The notes beneath the pieces were generated by a model that worked only from the letters and a program-made list of their open reading frames with translations, was not told where the DNA came from and did not search any database. A stretch of 27,482 nucleotides of DNA from Gnetum montanum (lineage: Eukaryota > Streptophyta > Gnetopsida > Gnetales > Gnetaceae), in contig MNCI01006016.1 in assembly GCA_015680685.1 (NCBI GenBank), positions 760,886-788,367 on the forward strand, written 5' to 3'. Position numbers and translations under genes: made by a program. Shown here piece by piece: positions 10,074 through 19,866 of this stretch. How positions within the stretch are numbered: position 1 is the first letter of the stretch; every line of letters begins with the position of its first letter.

Positions 10074-11858
10074 ACAATGTAATAAGTTCTTAAGTGTGAT
10101 GGGGTCCAACAACAATCCTAACCCTAGCCTCCATTCCCTTTTAAACCTATTTCCTCAAAATTAAAAAAAACTAAGGAAAAATCCAAAATTTGTGGCTAAC
10201 TATGATCTAAGATAAGCATGTCCTCTTCCCTCTAAGTGGTCCTCATACTAATTACTCTTATTTATGAGATGATTAGAAGTGAATTCTTAATTATAAGTTA
10301 CAATATATATTTATGTAAAAATTATGGTTTATAACATATATATATTAAATCATGATTAAAGTGATGGTCTAAAAAAGGAGTGGCCCATATTTAGTGCTCT
10401 CTTAATTATGTGATTATTTTAATCATGTTTAAAACATTATAGTTTTCTTGAAAATTTCATTTTGTTCTTATTTTATGATCCTTTTAATTCTTCATATTCT
10501 TCTACTCTTTTAAAATTTCTTTTTGTCTTTTTTTTTCTTCTCTTTTTTTTGTTTTGTTTTTTTTTTTGCTATCCTTGCACTTGCATGAAATTTATAGTTT
10601 GGGAGCTAAGTGTTGGCGCCAACATCTCCCATGCAACAACACAAAGCCATGGTTAACTAGTTTTCTTGCCAAGGTATAGTTTCATTATTTAAAGCTATTA
10701 CTTCATTCAAAAGATTGATTACATGATACATTAGGTTCTTCCAATCAAAAGGTATCAGTAAACCCTTAAACTATTTATTGGTGCATTAAGTTCATCAACG
10801 TTAGTTATGATCTATAAATGTTTATTACCAAAAAATAAAAGAAGATTAACAAGTATTGAAAACCCCATATATATTAATGTAAACATAATATAAAATGGGA
10901 TGATGCCATCAAATAATCCAACATTTGTGTTTTTGAGTCAGATGGAAAATAAAGCATTTTTTGGCAGTTTTGGGAGTGAGATATTTTGGGAAGGCTATTA
11001 TGATAATATTTCAAGAATTTGCACAAGTTTCAACTTTACTCATCATCACTTTCCTCCACATTCACAATAGCTAGAACTTGTGCATCCACAAGGCCTCATG
11101 TTGATGTGGCTTCCAAGCTTCCCAAATCTTTTAATACCAACCAAGCCACCAAGGTGGCATTCTTCTCCTCCTATTTGTTTGTCTTGGCAACTGTTGGTGT
11201 TGGAAAATTTGGTTGCTAGAATGGAACCAAAAGATTCAAGCACCGAAATAGTTTTAACCCCAAATCTTAGGGGCCTTTGAAAAAATGGGATTCAAGGTAC
11301 CCTGGATGGTCTTGCTGATCACCCAAGGATTTATGGAATGCAAATCGAAATGTAAATGTAAACATAGAAAAAATAAGAAATGAAGATGAAAACGTAAATT
11401 TAAACGAAAATGAAGTTGAAGTTACAGATCTAAAAATGAAAATAAGTGCAAAAATGGAAACATAAATTAAAACTTGCACAACATAAACAATAACTTTATA
11501 AAAAAAATAAAGCATGAGGTTCACAAAGTATAGTTTTTATGCCAAAGGTACTAGAAGTTTCTAGCATGAGCTTAAAGTCCATTGGAGGAGGTAGGCTATG
11601 TTCTATTGTAACTCCACGATCCAATTTCTTCCTAGCTCCAGTTTCTAGCAACTTTTCATCAACTTTCACTAGGATCTACAACATGGTTATGGAAATAGGT
11701 TTTCACTTTTTGGTGCAATGGTAGCTATGTGGGAGTCTCTGTGCCGAGTGTAGTGCCAATTTCTACTACCAAAGAGTGGAAGTAAGGCTACAAATGGGTT
11801 TTGTGGGTTGTGAAAATACCAAAATTATTATTATGGGTGTAAATTTTGGAACTACTAC
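10074..11858. other. AT-rich DNA with no clear gene
   Basis: Holds a T-rich tract (10500-10570), a perfect 12-bp palindrome GTTGGCGCCAAC (10612-10623) and a low-complexity purine-rich stretch (about 11340-11460, AAATG/GTAAA-like). An isolated 66-codon open frame lies at 11019-11219. No LTR ends, RNA genes or transposase motifs were recognised. It may include worn retrotransposon remnants. Confidence 0.4.
11019..11219 (+). pseudogene. Possible host-gene exon fragment (unidentified)
   Basis: An open stretch with protein-like composition (Ser/Thr-rich first part, then KLPKSFNTNQATK and a hydrophobic segment ending VGVGKFGC). There is no ATG at its start and no family match that I can name. It could be an exon fragment, a captured gene piece or chance. 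It is listed only because its composition differs from the A/T-biased noise frames around it. Confidence 0.15.
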
Positions 11859-11865
11859 TGATGAG

Positions 11866-12045
11866 AGCGGTTACTCTAGTGATTACTGTAGTAGTTATTC
11901 TAATTATTAGAGTGGTTACTCTAGCAGTTACTCTAATTATTAGAGTGGTTACTCTAGCGGTTACTCTAGTAGTTATTCTAATTATTAGAGTGATTACCCT
12001 AGCAGTTACTTTAGTAGTTATTTTAATTATTAGAGTGGTTACTCC
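11866..12045. repeat. TCTAATTATTAGA palindrome array in element A U3
   Basis: Four copies of the palindrome (T/C)TAATTATTAGA at 11899, 11932, 11977 and 12022 are embedded in diverged ~33-45-bp units carrying GGTTACTCTAGC and AGTTACTCTAGT. The array ends about 7 bp before the TATA box. Its location suggests enhancer or repressor binding sites. Confidence 0.8.
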
Positions 12046-12051
12046 CAAGCC

Positions 12052-12059
12052 TATAAATA
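12052..12059 (+). promoter_or_regulatory. TATA box of element A LTR
   Basis: TATAAATA directly downstream of the palindrome array. The likely RNA start is about 30 bp further on. Confidence 0.6.
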
Positions 12060-12240
12060 CAGTGCTCAGGCGCACAATTGGGGGAGGAAGTCTTTTAGTA
12101 GTCAAGTAGCAAAACTCTTGTAGTCTATTTGAGAGTTAGAGTATTTTCCAAGTTCCTGCAGTAGAAGGTCTAAGTGTGGATAGATCTTTATTCGAGCATT
12201 GTGTACCTAAGCACACCTTGTGTATGGCAATAAAGACGAG

Positions 12241-13012
12241 NNNNNNNNNNNNNNNNNNNNNNNNNNNNNNNNNNNNNNNNNNNNNNNNNNNNNNNNNNNN
12301 NNNNNNNNNNNNNNNNNNNNNNNNNNNNNNNNNNNNNNNNNNNNNNNNNNNNNNNNNNNNNNNNNNNNNNNNNNNNNNNNNNNNNNNNNNNNNNNNNNNN
12401 NNNNNNNNNNNNNNNNNNNNNNNNNNNNNNNNNNNNNNNNNNNNNNNNNNNNNNNNNNNNNNNNNNNNNNNNNNNNNNNNNNNNNNNNNNNNNNNNNNNN
12501 NNNNNNNNNNNNNNNNNNNNNNNNNNNNNNNNNNNNNNNNNNNNNNNNNNNNNNNNNNNNNNNNNNNNNNNNNNNNNNNNNNNNNNNNNNNNNNNNNNNN
12601 NNNNNNNNNNNNNNNNNNNNNNNNNNNNNNNNNNNNNNNNNNNNNNNNNNNNNNNNNNNNNNNNNNNNNNNNNNNNNNNNNNNNNNNNNNNNNNNNNNNN
12701 NNNNNNNNNNNNNNNNNNNNNNNNNNNNNNNNNNNNNNNNNNNNNNNNNNNNNNNNNNNNNNNNNNNNNNNNNNNNNNNNNNNNNNNNNNNNNNNNNNNN
12801 NNNNNNNNNNNNNNNNNNNNNNNNNNNNNNNNNNNNNNNNNNNNNNNNNNNNNNNNNNNNNNNNNNNNNNNNNNNNNNNNNNNNNNNNNNNNNNNNNNNN
12901 NNNNNNNNNNNNNNNNNNNNNNNNNNNNNNNNNNNNNNNNNNNNNNNNNNNNNNNNNNNNNNNNNNNNNNNNNNNNNNNNNNNNNNNNNNNNNNNNNNNN
13001 NNNNNNNNNNNN
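12241..13012. other. Assembly gap (772 N)
   Basis: Unsequenced. By position it should contain the end of A's 5' LTR, A's PBS and early leader, and about the first 195 bp of the antisense C-type LTR. A single N also occurs at 20885. Confidence 0.99.
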
Positions 13013-13646
13013 TTTTATCTTTTTAATGCCTATGCTAGTAGGGAAAGGTGAAGAGAACTAAATAACTAGTTTTCATTAACTATTCACTATCTAAGTTTTA
13101 ATTATCCTAGCATCAGTATCTGTTCCCACTTGCCGCACACACCTTGCACCAGTGCAACACTACTGGGATTACCAAACGCTACTCGTTATTGGGTTACCAA
13201 GCGTTACACACGTGCTCAAAGTGGTCATACTGAATGCACTTAACTAGGAGAGTCAAGGGTTGAGAGAGATTAATTATCTAGGAAAGCATTTAAACATTTA
13301 ACAATAATTAAATCCTATTTAGCTTAGTCCATATGCTGTAAGGTTTATCAAAAATTTCATCTTTATTGCCGTACACAAATGTGTGCTGAAGTACAATTTG
13401 CTCGAATAAAGATCCATTCACTTTGAGACTCCTACTGCGGGCACATGGAAATTATTCTAACTCTGGAATGGTAAAACTGCTATAGTTTGGCTAAGGGACT
13501 AACTCTAGATGCCTAAAACATGGAAGGCCACCTCTTATTTATAGGCATTACGGCAGGTTGCGATATCGCAGGGGTAGACGCGATATCGCGAATGCGATAT
13601 CGCAGGGGCAGACGCGATATCGCGAATGCGATATCGTGGCTCATCA
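13013..13646 (-). repeat. Antisense C-type LTR inserted in element A's leader
   Basis: It matches the C LTRs from about their base 200 to the CTCATCA end at 13646. Element A's leader starts right after it (aacccttagggtt at 13647, also present in C's leader on the minus strand). It is opposite to A's direction, so it is not A's own LTR. No polypurine tract follows, so it is a solo LTR or the edge of an element hidden in the gap. The minus-sense TATA box is at 13543-13536. Confidence 0.8.
13560..13646. repeat. GCGATATCGC palindrome array (34-bp tandem unit)
   Basis: A 34-bp unit containing two GCGATATCGC palindromes is present at 13560-13593 and 13594-13627, followed by a partial third copy. 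That makes five GATATC palindromes in total between the TATA box and the LTR terminus. Other C-type LTR copies carry different numbers. Confidence 0.9.
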
Positions 13647-13708
13647 AACCCTTAGGGTTGATTGAGAAAATAATAAACAAGAATACATTGCACACTAAAT
13701 AGACAAGT

Positions 13709-16160
13709 ATGTCTCCTTCTTCATACAAAAGTGCCTCACCGCCTAGGTCTGAAATAGGAAACAATCAGTGACGTAATACACATGACGTTTATCTGCTAGT
13801 CCCTCAACAAGTTCGAGTGGTATATATTCATCTCGATGAGTATATACTAGACTTCACCTTTATCCTCTATCAAGATGAACAACTATGTTTGCGAGACTTA
13901 GAAGGTAACATAGTGTTACCTCCTGATCATTCAGTCCCAAACATGCTTTTTCGTGCCCTCACACGAATTGGCATGCCGCACTTACATGCAGAATACGTTA
14001 TGCAAGACCATGACTCGAGAGAATACCGTCCCATGGAGGCACAACATCAAATGGATTTACAATAGGAGAGACATCATAAGTCTTTGAAGGGTAAGTGGTC
14101 ATAGGATGTCCCACATGTCTTAAGCAAAAATGAGGGTGGTTAACCTGCCTCAAGTAATCGTCCACACAACGATGTTCCTCCCCTTGACTTTGGCCAAGGG
14201 GTTGTGTATCAGAACCTTCATTCCACTATTCATAACCCAGGTTTTGATACCCATGGGCAAAAAGGGTCCGAAAAAGGAACAAGGACACATGATAAAGATG
14301 GACATTCTGATCACAATCATGATCGAGGCCAAGACCACCGAAGAGAAGGTGGTAGACACCATCATGGTGATGGTTCTCCTTCTTCTTCACCTTCATCCTC
14401 TCCTTCAGTATCCAGATGTAGTCATAAGGAAAAAGCTCATGGGAATAAAGGTAGACAAATTGGAAGTCATAGATGAAATAGCCAAGAAAGAGGACGAGGG
14501 CTCTCTAGAGAGTCACGACATAGAAGAAGGAAGAGTAGGGAACAACATAGGCATCATAAACGCCATGGATGAGATGATCACGATGAATCCCTACTCGCTA
14601 CTCGAAGTATGTTGGACATAACTAAGGCTGTTAGAATTCCAACAAGGCACTAGAAAGATAGTAGGATCAAGAGATTAGATATGAATAACATCCCACGATT
14701 TGAAGGGGGATACAACGTTGATCCTTAGAATCATTTACAAGCATTCCATGATGCATGTGCCTTACAAAACATAGAGAAGGAATGGCAAAAACTTAAGTTG
14801 TTCCCACGGACACTATTTAAAGAAGTGAAAAGCTGGTATCGGTCCTTAGAATCAGAATCTATTCGTAGATGGAGTACTATGTTAGAACTATTTAATGACA
14901 AGTACCAAACGTACTCTTGAGTGTCTAACTTGCAAAAGCAAATCCAAGGCTGGAAACAAGGAGGACATGAACCCTTGGATGCTACCATGGGCCGATACTA
15001 TGCATTATTACATTGTTTTCATGGCCATGGTTATTCACAAAGGGATCAACTGTGCCATCTCGTGGATGGGCTTAGGCATGAAATGAGAAGAACCCTTGGG
15101 ACTTATGCTCAAGGAAGACTATCTGAGCTTAGGTCCCATCAAATCCAAAGACTGTTGGAGCAAGTTGCTAAGGATAAAGGTGAGCTATCAAAGAGAGAAT
15201 GTGCGGAAGAGTATAACTGAGATCCTTCCCTCTAGAAGAGGGGAGTAAGATTTTGTAAGGATGAAGAAGAGTCACCACTCAAAGAGATGGTGAATAGGAA
15301 AACTTTGCCTATCCAAAAGATGACATCAGAAGTTTTGGCAAAGGTAGACCAAATGTGGGATTCCCTAGACAATAGATTTCAAACTATTCTTAAAATAGTA
15401 GAGGATTTTAGAGGGCAAGGTAATGAGAAAAGAAAAAAGAAAGAGGTTGAACATGCACGTAGCAAGGACAAGGACAAAGTTGCCATCATTGAAGAGGTTA
15501 TGGATTCAGAAATAGACAATGATAGTGGATGTGAGATATGTCAATATGACCATCCTAAGGGATATTGCCCTATAATCTCACATCTGCAGGAGTTTGGGGT
15601 GTATGCACTCAACCCACGATTAAAGAAAAGGCAAACACCCCAAAGGTTACCTTATCCTCAAGGAAACTTAAGGCAGTTCCACCAACCCTTAACATATTAT
15701 TCTAGTGGAACTCAACCACAATCGATTGAGCAATATCAACAGTGGAAGCACCCACAATCATGAGGAATGCCACCACCAAGGCAACAGTATCCTTACCGGT
15801 ATCCTGACCTATATGGATATTATGTGCAGTAGCCAATCTCCCCACATGACTCTATTGGTCACATCACTCTTCAACCTCACTACCAAGCTTGCTAGTATTA
15901 TGGGACTCCATCTTCTAGAGGCGATATTCTGCAAGCATATCATCCTTCTCATCTGGTTGCATATTTTCCACCAATACCTCCACTACCACTTGCTCCCATG
16001 ATGCAAGGTGAAATCCCTACCCTACCATAGCAATGTAATGCCACAAGGGTTGTTAACTCTCAACCTATTGTTGGTTCCAACAACCACATGAAGAAAAGAC
16101 CTTTCTTTAGAACCAACAAACCAACCAAGCCCTTGTAATCACAAGTAGCTAATTCCTTAG
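13709..16160 (+). pseudogene. gag: Element A gag (single frame, many stops)
   Basis: Encodes the virus-like-particle shell and RNA-binding domain. The ATG at 13709 is supported by C's gag start at the homologous place (24419). The same frame runs through gag into protease without frameshift, broken by stops (first at 13769, then 14066). Sense order: a conserved N-terminal block (13817-14000); a His/Arg/Ser-rich region (14260-14570); a capsid-like domain (about 14680-14930: MNNIPRFEGGY, LFPRTLF.E...WY); helical segments to 15400; a zinc-knuckle-like CEIC..DH....C at 15535-15573; and a Pro/Gln-rich tail. Several stops sit where C or B has CAG, CAA or TGG, consistent with deamination decay. Confidence 0.8.
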
Positions 16161-16990
16161 ATGCCTTAGTATCAATCAAAACTTCAGAGCCTCCTTCAAC
16201 TCAACCACCACACTCAACGTATATGGTCATGCTAACACATGCTGTCACCGCTTGGATCAAAGCTAGCCACCTTCCCAAGAAATTCTCTGATCCTAGGAGT
16301 CCCCTGATATACTTACAAATCGTAAGAAATGTGCTGTGCAAAGGTCTTTTGGATTCAGGTTCCGGTGTCAACTTGATTTCTCAAGAAATGTACAAGGCCT
16401 AGAACTTACCTCCATTGAAAAAGAGAAACATCTGTTTAGAGTTGGCTGACTAGTCCATCACTGTCCCATTGGGACTAGTGGAAGACATTGTTACCACTAT
16501 TTGTGGGTGGTTGTACCCAGTTGACTTCCTAGTGATTCAAGTGAACAACGGTAAGGGGGACTTCCCAATCATAATGGGAAGAGCATGGCTAAGCCCCATC
16601 AATGCACGCCTAGGAATCTGTGATCTTTTTCTAGAAATATCAAAGGAAAATACATTTGGAAAGATCGAGAAGAAGAAAGTCTCATGCATCGCATATAGTG
16701 ACACAAGGTGGAATTGCGTACAAAGGTCATGGTTTGTGCAAAGTTTAACATTGCCTACATGCAATCAGTATGCACAAGTGATTAACATACAAAGATGCCT
16801 ATATGAAACAACCACATGACAGGAAGAAACCTAGTGGCTGACAGCTGATCAAGAAAGCAGTTCACTCATATGCATGGAACCAACTAAGGGTTTGAGTTTT
16901 GCTTACATCGATAGCATAGACGCATTAGAGCAAGTCCACTACCAACTTCCAAGTCTTAACCTTGAAAATATCAATTGAGGGAAGTTGGAA
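16161..16990 (+). pseudogene. pro: Element A aspartic protease region
   Basis: Continues in the gag frame. The active-site motif LLDSGSGVN lies at about 16345-16370, with the catalytic Asp-Ser-Gly present. The second hydrophobic part (FPIIMGRAWL, about 16562-16592) fits retropepsin-like folds of plant Ty3/gypsy elements. Stops at about 16401, 16452, 16817 and 16976 break it. It would cleave the gag-pol polyprotein in the particle. A linker rich in charged residues leads to RT; the frame changes in an A-rich run at 17062-17077. Confidence 0.7.
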
Positions 16991-17079
16991 ATCTCTAAGA
17001 AATTTAAGCAAGAGCCCCTCGAGCTAAAATCATTGCCCACCGGTATGGAATACACATTCCTTAAAAAACAAAAAACTGG

Positions 17080-18020
17080 TAATTATCAATGCTAAGCTTG
17101 CTCCTCAACAAAAAGAAGAACTGCTGAAGGTAATCAATAGATGATCAAAAGCCTTCACTTGGTCACATCTCGAATTAACTAGAATAGATCCTAGGATATG
17201 CCAATATAGGATTTACACCGACCCCTCCATGAAGCCTCAAAGACAACCGCAGAGGCATTTGAAGCCAAAGCTGAAGCAAGTAGTCAAGGAAGAAATCAAA
17301 CAACTTCTCAAGGTTGGGTTCATATACCCCACTGCCAATAGCAAATGGGTTAGCCCCTTAGTTATTGTGCCTAAAAAGGGAGGCAAATGGAGGGTGTGCA
17401 TAGATTTCAGGCTACTGAATATGGCAACATTCAAAGATCACTTTCTGTTGCCATTTGTTGACCAAGTCTTAGACACCATCGCAGAGCATCGCTACTACAG
17501 TTTTTTGGATGGATATAGTAGATATAATCAAATACAAATAACCCCAAAAGACCAAGCCATGACTACATTCACCAGACCTTGGGGAATGTTTGGATACAAA
17601 CAGATGTCGTTTGGCTTGTGCAATGCCCCCGCAACATTTCAACGACTGGTTCTAAGCATCTTCCAATAGCAGATAGAAAATGGTGTAGAAGTCTTTATGG
17701 ATGATTTCTCCACCTATGGAGCAAACTTTGATCAAGCCTTTGACCGGTTAGAGTAAGTGTTAAAAAGATGTGTAGAAATCAGTTTGAGGCTCAACTAGCA
17801 GAAAAGCCATTTGATCGTCCAAGAGGGCGTAGTACTAGGACACAAAATCTCACACACAGGGATAGAGGTAGACCCCGAGAAAATCAAAGTTATCCAAGGA
17901 ATTACCTGTCAACCAAAAACTGTCAAAGATATTTGGTCATTCCATAGACATACTAGCTACTATAGGAGATTTATTAAGAACTTTTTTAAAGGTTGCCAAA
18001 CCATTTGTGGAATTAACTAA
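17080..18020 (+). pseudogene. pol (RT): Element A reverse transcriptase domain
   Basis: Copies the element RNA into DNA. Visible motifs are GFIYPTANSKWVSPLVIV, then KGGKWRVCIDFR, then FLDGYS with the first catalytic Asp at 17508, then SFGLCNAPATFQR, then VFMDDFS with the catalytic Asp pair at 17700-17705, and then VVLGHKIS. The FMDDFS form of the YxDD box fits Athila/Tat-side elements. Stops occur after SIFQ (17667-17669) and within the following 150 bp, and the frame changes near 17985-17995 at a run of T then A. The core catalytic residues are intact; the reading frame is not. Confidence 0.9.
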
Positions 18021-18450
18021 AAAGGATGTACCTTTTTAGTGGACCAGGGAATGTGAATTAGCTTTTCAAACTCTGAAAGAGAAGCTAGCAGAAACACCCA
18101 TTCTACAAGCTCCTAATTAGTCCAAACCATTCCATATAATGATTGGCACATCTGACTATGCCTTAGGAGCTATACTTACACAGTTAAATGACCAGAAGCA
18201 TCCTTATTACATCCACTATGCAAGTAGAAGTATCACTGGTGCACAACTTAACTACACTACCACAGGGAAAGAATTAATGGCCCTAGTGTTTGCACTAGAA
18301 ATGTTTAGACACTATGTATTGGGATATAAAGTATATATACATATAGATCATAGTGCAATAAGGTTCTTCATGAATAAGCCAATGGTAAGCCCTCGTATCA
18401 TACGATGGCTTGTAATCTTATAAGAGTTCGATCTTATGATGATCAATCGT
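18021..18450 (+). pseudogene. pol (RH): Element A RNase H, first part (interrupted by element C)
   Basis: Removes template RNA during reverse transcription. Visible are SDYALGAILTQ, the catalytic Glu in GKELMALVFALE (18271) and the catalytic Asp in HIDHS (18346). The usual first Asp, in DxSD-type boxes, reads Gly here (IGTSDYALG), so one metal ligand seems lost. In-frame stops occur before and after. The frame stops at the insertion point 18450 and resumes at 25371. Confidence 0.85.
18446..18450. other. Target-site duplication, left copy
   Basis: ATCGT directly before C's left LTR. The right copy is ATTGT at 25366-25370, one C/T change at a CpG. Confidence 0.8.
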
Positions 18451-19282
18451 TGATGAGTGGCGAGGTACCCCTACACTCAACCATAAGAATACGAGTGTCT
18501 CACGCATGATCTGGTCGAACTCCAAGGACTAAGTGCTTACGGACCCTAATGGAACACTTAAGGTTAATCAATCCTTGTCTTCCCAGACTTACTTGTATTG
18601 TCACGGTTGTATGGTTAAGTAAGTCTGAGGTATATGATTTTTATGTCTTTTATCTTTTTATCACCTATGCTAAGAGAGGAAAGGGTGAAGAGACTAAGTA
18701 ACTAACTTTCACTAACTAGGCTTTAATCGTCCTAGCATTAGTATCTGTTCCCACTTTCCGTACACACCCTGAACCAGTGCAACGCTACTGGGATTACCAA
18801 ACGCTATTCGTTACTGGGTTACCAAGCATAGCACACGTGCTCAAAGCAGTCGTACTAAATGCACTTAACTAGGAGAGTTGAGGGTTGAGAGTGATTAATT
18901 GTCCAAGAAAGCATTTAAAAATTTAACAATAATTAAAGTCCTATTTAGCTTAGTCCATATGCTGCAAGGTTTATCAGAAAGTTCATCTTTATTGCTATAC
19001 ACAATTGTGTGCTTAAGTACAAATTGCTCAAATAAAGATCTGTTCACTTTGAGACTCCTACTGCGGGCACATGGAAATTATTCTATCTCTGAAATGGTAA
19101 AATTGCCAGAGTTTAGCTAAGGGTCTAGATCTAGATATCTTACAAGGGAAAGCCACCTCTTATTTATAGATAAGGCGATAGGTTGCGATATCGCGTACAT
19201 GATATCGCAGGGGCCGACAAGATATCATGGATGTGATATCGTGTACACGATATCGCGGCCCATGCAATATCGCATCCCATCA
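18451..19282 (-). repeat. Element C 3' LTR
   Basis: 832 bp, TGATGAGTGG...CCCATCA. The minus-sense TATA box is at 19168-19161. The array between TATA and terminus has five GATATC plus one AATATC, about 31 bp longer than in the partner LTR. Confidence 0.92.
19190..19282. repeat. GATATC palindrome array in C 3' LTR
   Basis: Diverged GCGATATCGC copies at roughly 10-20-bp spacing, interleaved with AGGGGCCGAC-type spacers. It occupies the same place as the arrays at 13560-13646 and 25300-25360 but with a different copy number. Confidence 0.85.
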
Positions 19283-19300
19283 TACCCCCATGACTAAATG
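19283..19300 (-). other. Polypurine tract of element C (P3)
   Basis: Minus-sense CATTTAGTCATGGGGGTA directly abutting the 3' LTR. Two further copies of the core lie at 19849-19866 and 20969-20988. Confidence 0.75.
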
Positions 19301-19492
19301 AAAACTCGTCCTTGAGTTCCTTACAAAATATTGGGAAGGTATGGGATTATTGACTTGAATGACACTAATGGTAGATGGGGTGACATATGAACGGATCATC
19401 ATTACAAGACATGACAAAATTAGTGTTCATGATAATAAGAGTGAACACTATACACATTTGACATCTAGCCTTATTTGGCAGCTGAGAGAGAA

Positions 19493-19518
19493 GAGAGAAG
19501 AGAGAGAGAAAAGAAGAA
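19493..19518. repeat. (GA)n low-complexity tract
   Basis: Imperfect GAGA/AAGAG repeat within element C's 3' non-coding region. Confidence 0.8.
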
Positions 19519-19575
19519 GTTTGCTGCTACCAATGCCAAGATTGCACCTTTCGTTGTCCATCCTTAAGAGTGCCA

Positions 19576-19662
19576 TCAATCTCGTTCCTTGCATAACTGC
19601 TTCAGCACCAGTCCATTCCAAGTGTTTCCTCTAGATCCAATTTGTTGTTGTATGATTTCCAT
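19576..19662 (-). CDS. Short ORF after a splice-acceptor-like site in element C (28 codons)
   Basis: Minus-sense ATG at 19662 directly follows TTGTGTGTGCAG, and a possible donor AAG|GTATTAA lies about 60 bp upstream. This is the place where element B has its intron and extra ORF start. The frame encodes 28 residues and then stops. It is probably the stub of the extra ORF after deletion, or chance. Expression is not shown. Confidence 0.2.
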   Translation of the reverse strand: MEIIQQQIGSRGNTWNGLVLKQLCKERD

Positions 19663-19848
19663 CTGCACACACAACATAGTTTGATATTAGCAAGGACAAA
19701 TGAATCACAATGCAGTTAATACCTTGCCTCAGTGTAAGGTCCCTTGGCTGAGTTGTGATATGGCTAATGCGGATCTGGAAATATAATACTAGTGACTACC
19801 TGAGGTGTAGGGATAAGGATTAAGAGAAAATTGAAAACATTGGACCAG

Positions 19849-19866
19849 GACCCCCATGACTGAGAG
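19849..19866 (-). other. Internal PPT-like motif of element C (P2)
   Basis: Minus-sense CTCTCAGTCATGGGGGTC. It shares the 11-base core AGTCATGGGGG with the tracts at 19283-19300 and 20969-20988. Confidence 0.55.

Larger units (their letters stand above)
11859..12240 (+). repeat. Element A 5' LTR (truncated by assembly gap)
   Basis: Sense orientation. The putative start is TGATGAG at 11859. A tandem/palindromic array (11866-12045) is followed by TATAAATA at 12052-12059. A stretch at 12182-12238 matches the C-type LTR in sense orientation (gatctttattcgagca ... ggcaataaaga; C-type copy at 13425-13367 on the minus strand) and includes a poly(A) signal AATAAA at 12229-12234. So this is an LTR with a different U3 but a related R region. 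The rest of R/U5 and the PBS are hidden in the gap. The start position is tentative because no partner LTR is in the window. Confidence 0.65.

Noticed and set aside
10612-10623. GTTGGCGCCAAC as another primer-binding site
   Set aside because: Only the first eight bases match the PBS; the following bases do not, and no LTR edge adjoins. Kept only as a palindrome.
11866-12045. CRISPR-like array of regular repeats
   Set aside because: Units are contiguous and diverged with no unique spacers, in a plant LTR upstream of a TATA box.
12176-13051. Long open frames spanning the N gap
   Set aside because: They are open only because N runs contain no stop codons; the flanking sequence is LTR.
1-13646. 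The LTR ends at 179 and 13646 as the two LTRs of one large element
   Set aside because: Neither has the PPT signature on its inner side in the needed arrangement, and A's own LTR and element B lie between; two separate insertions fit better.
13647-13659. AACCCTTAGGGTT as telomeric repeat
   Set aside because: A single inverted motif, not tandem TTTAGGG units; it belongs to the retroelement leader and recurs in C's leader.
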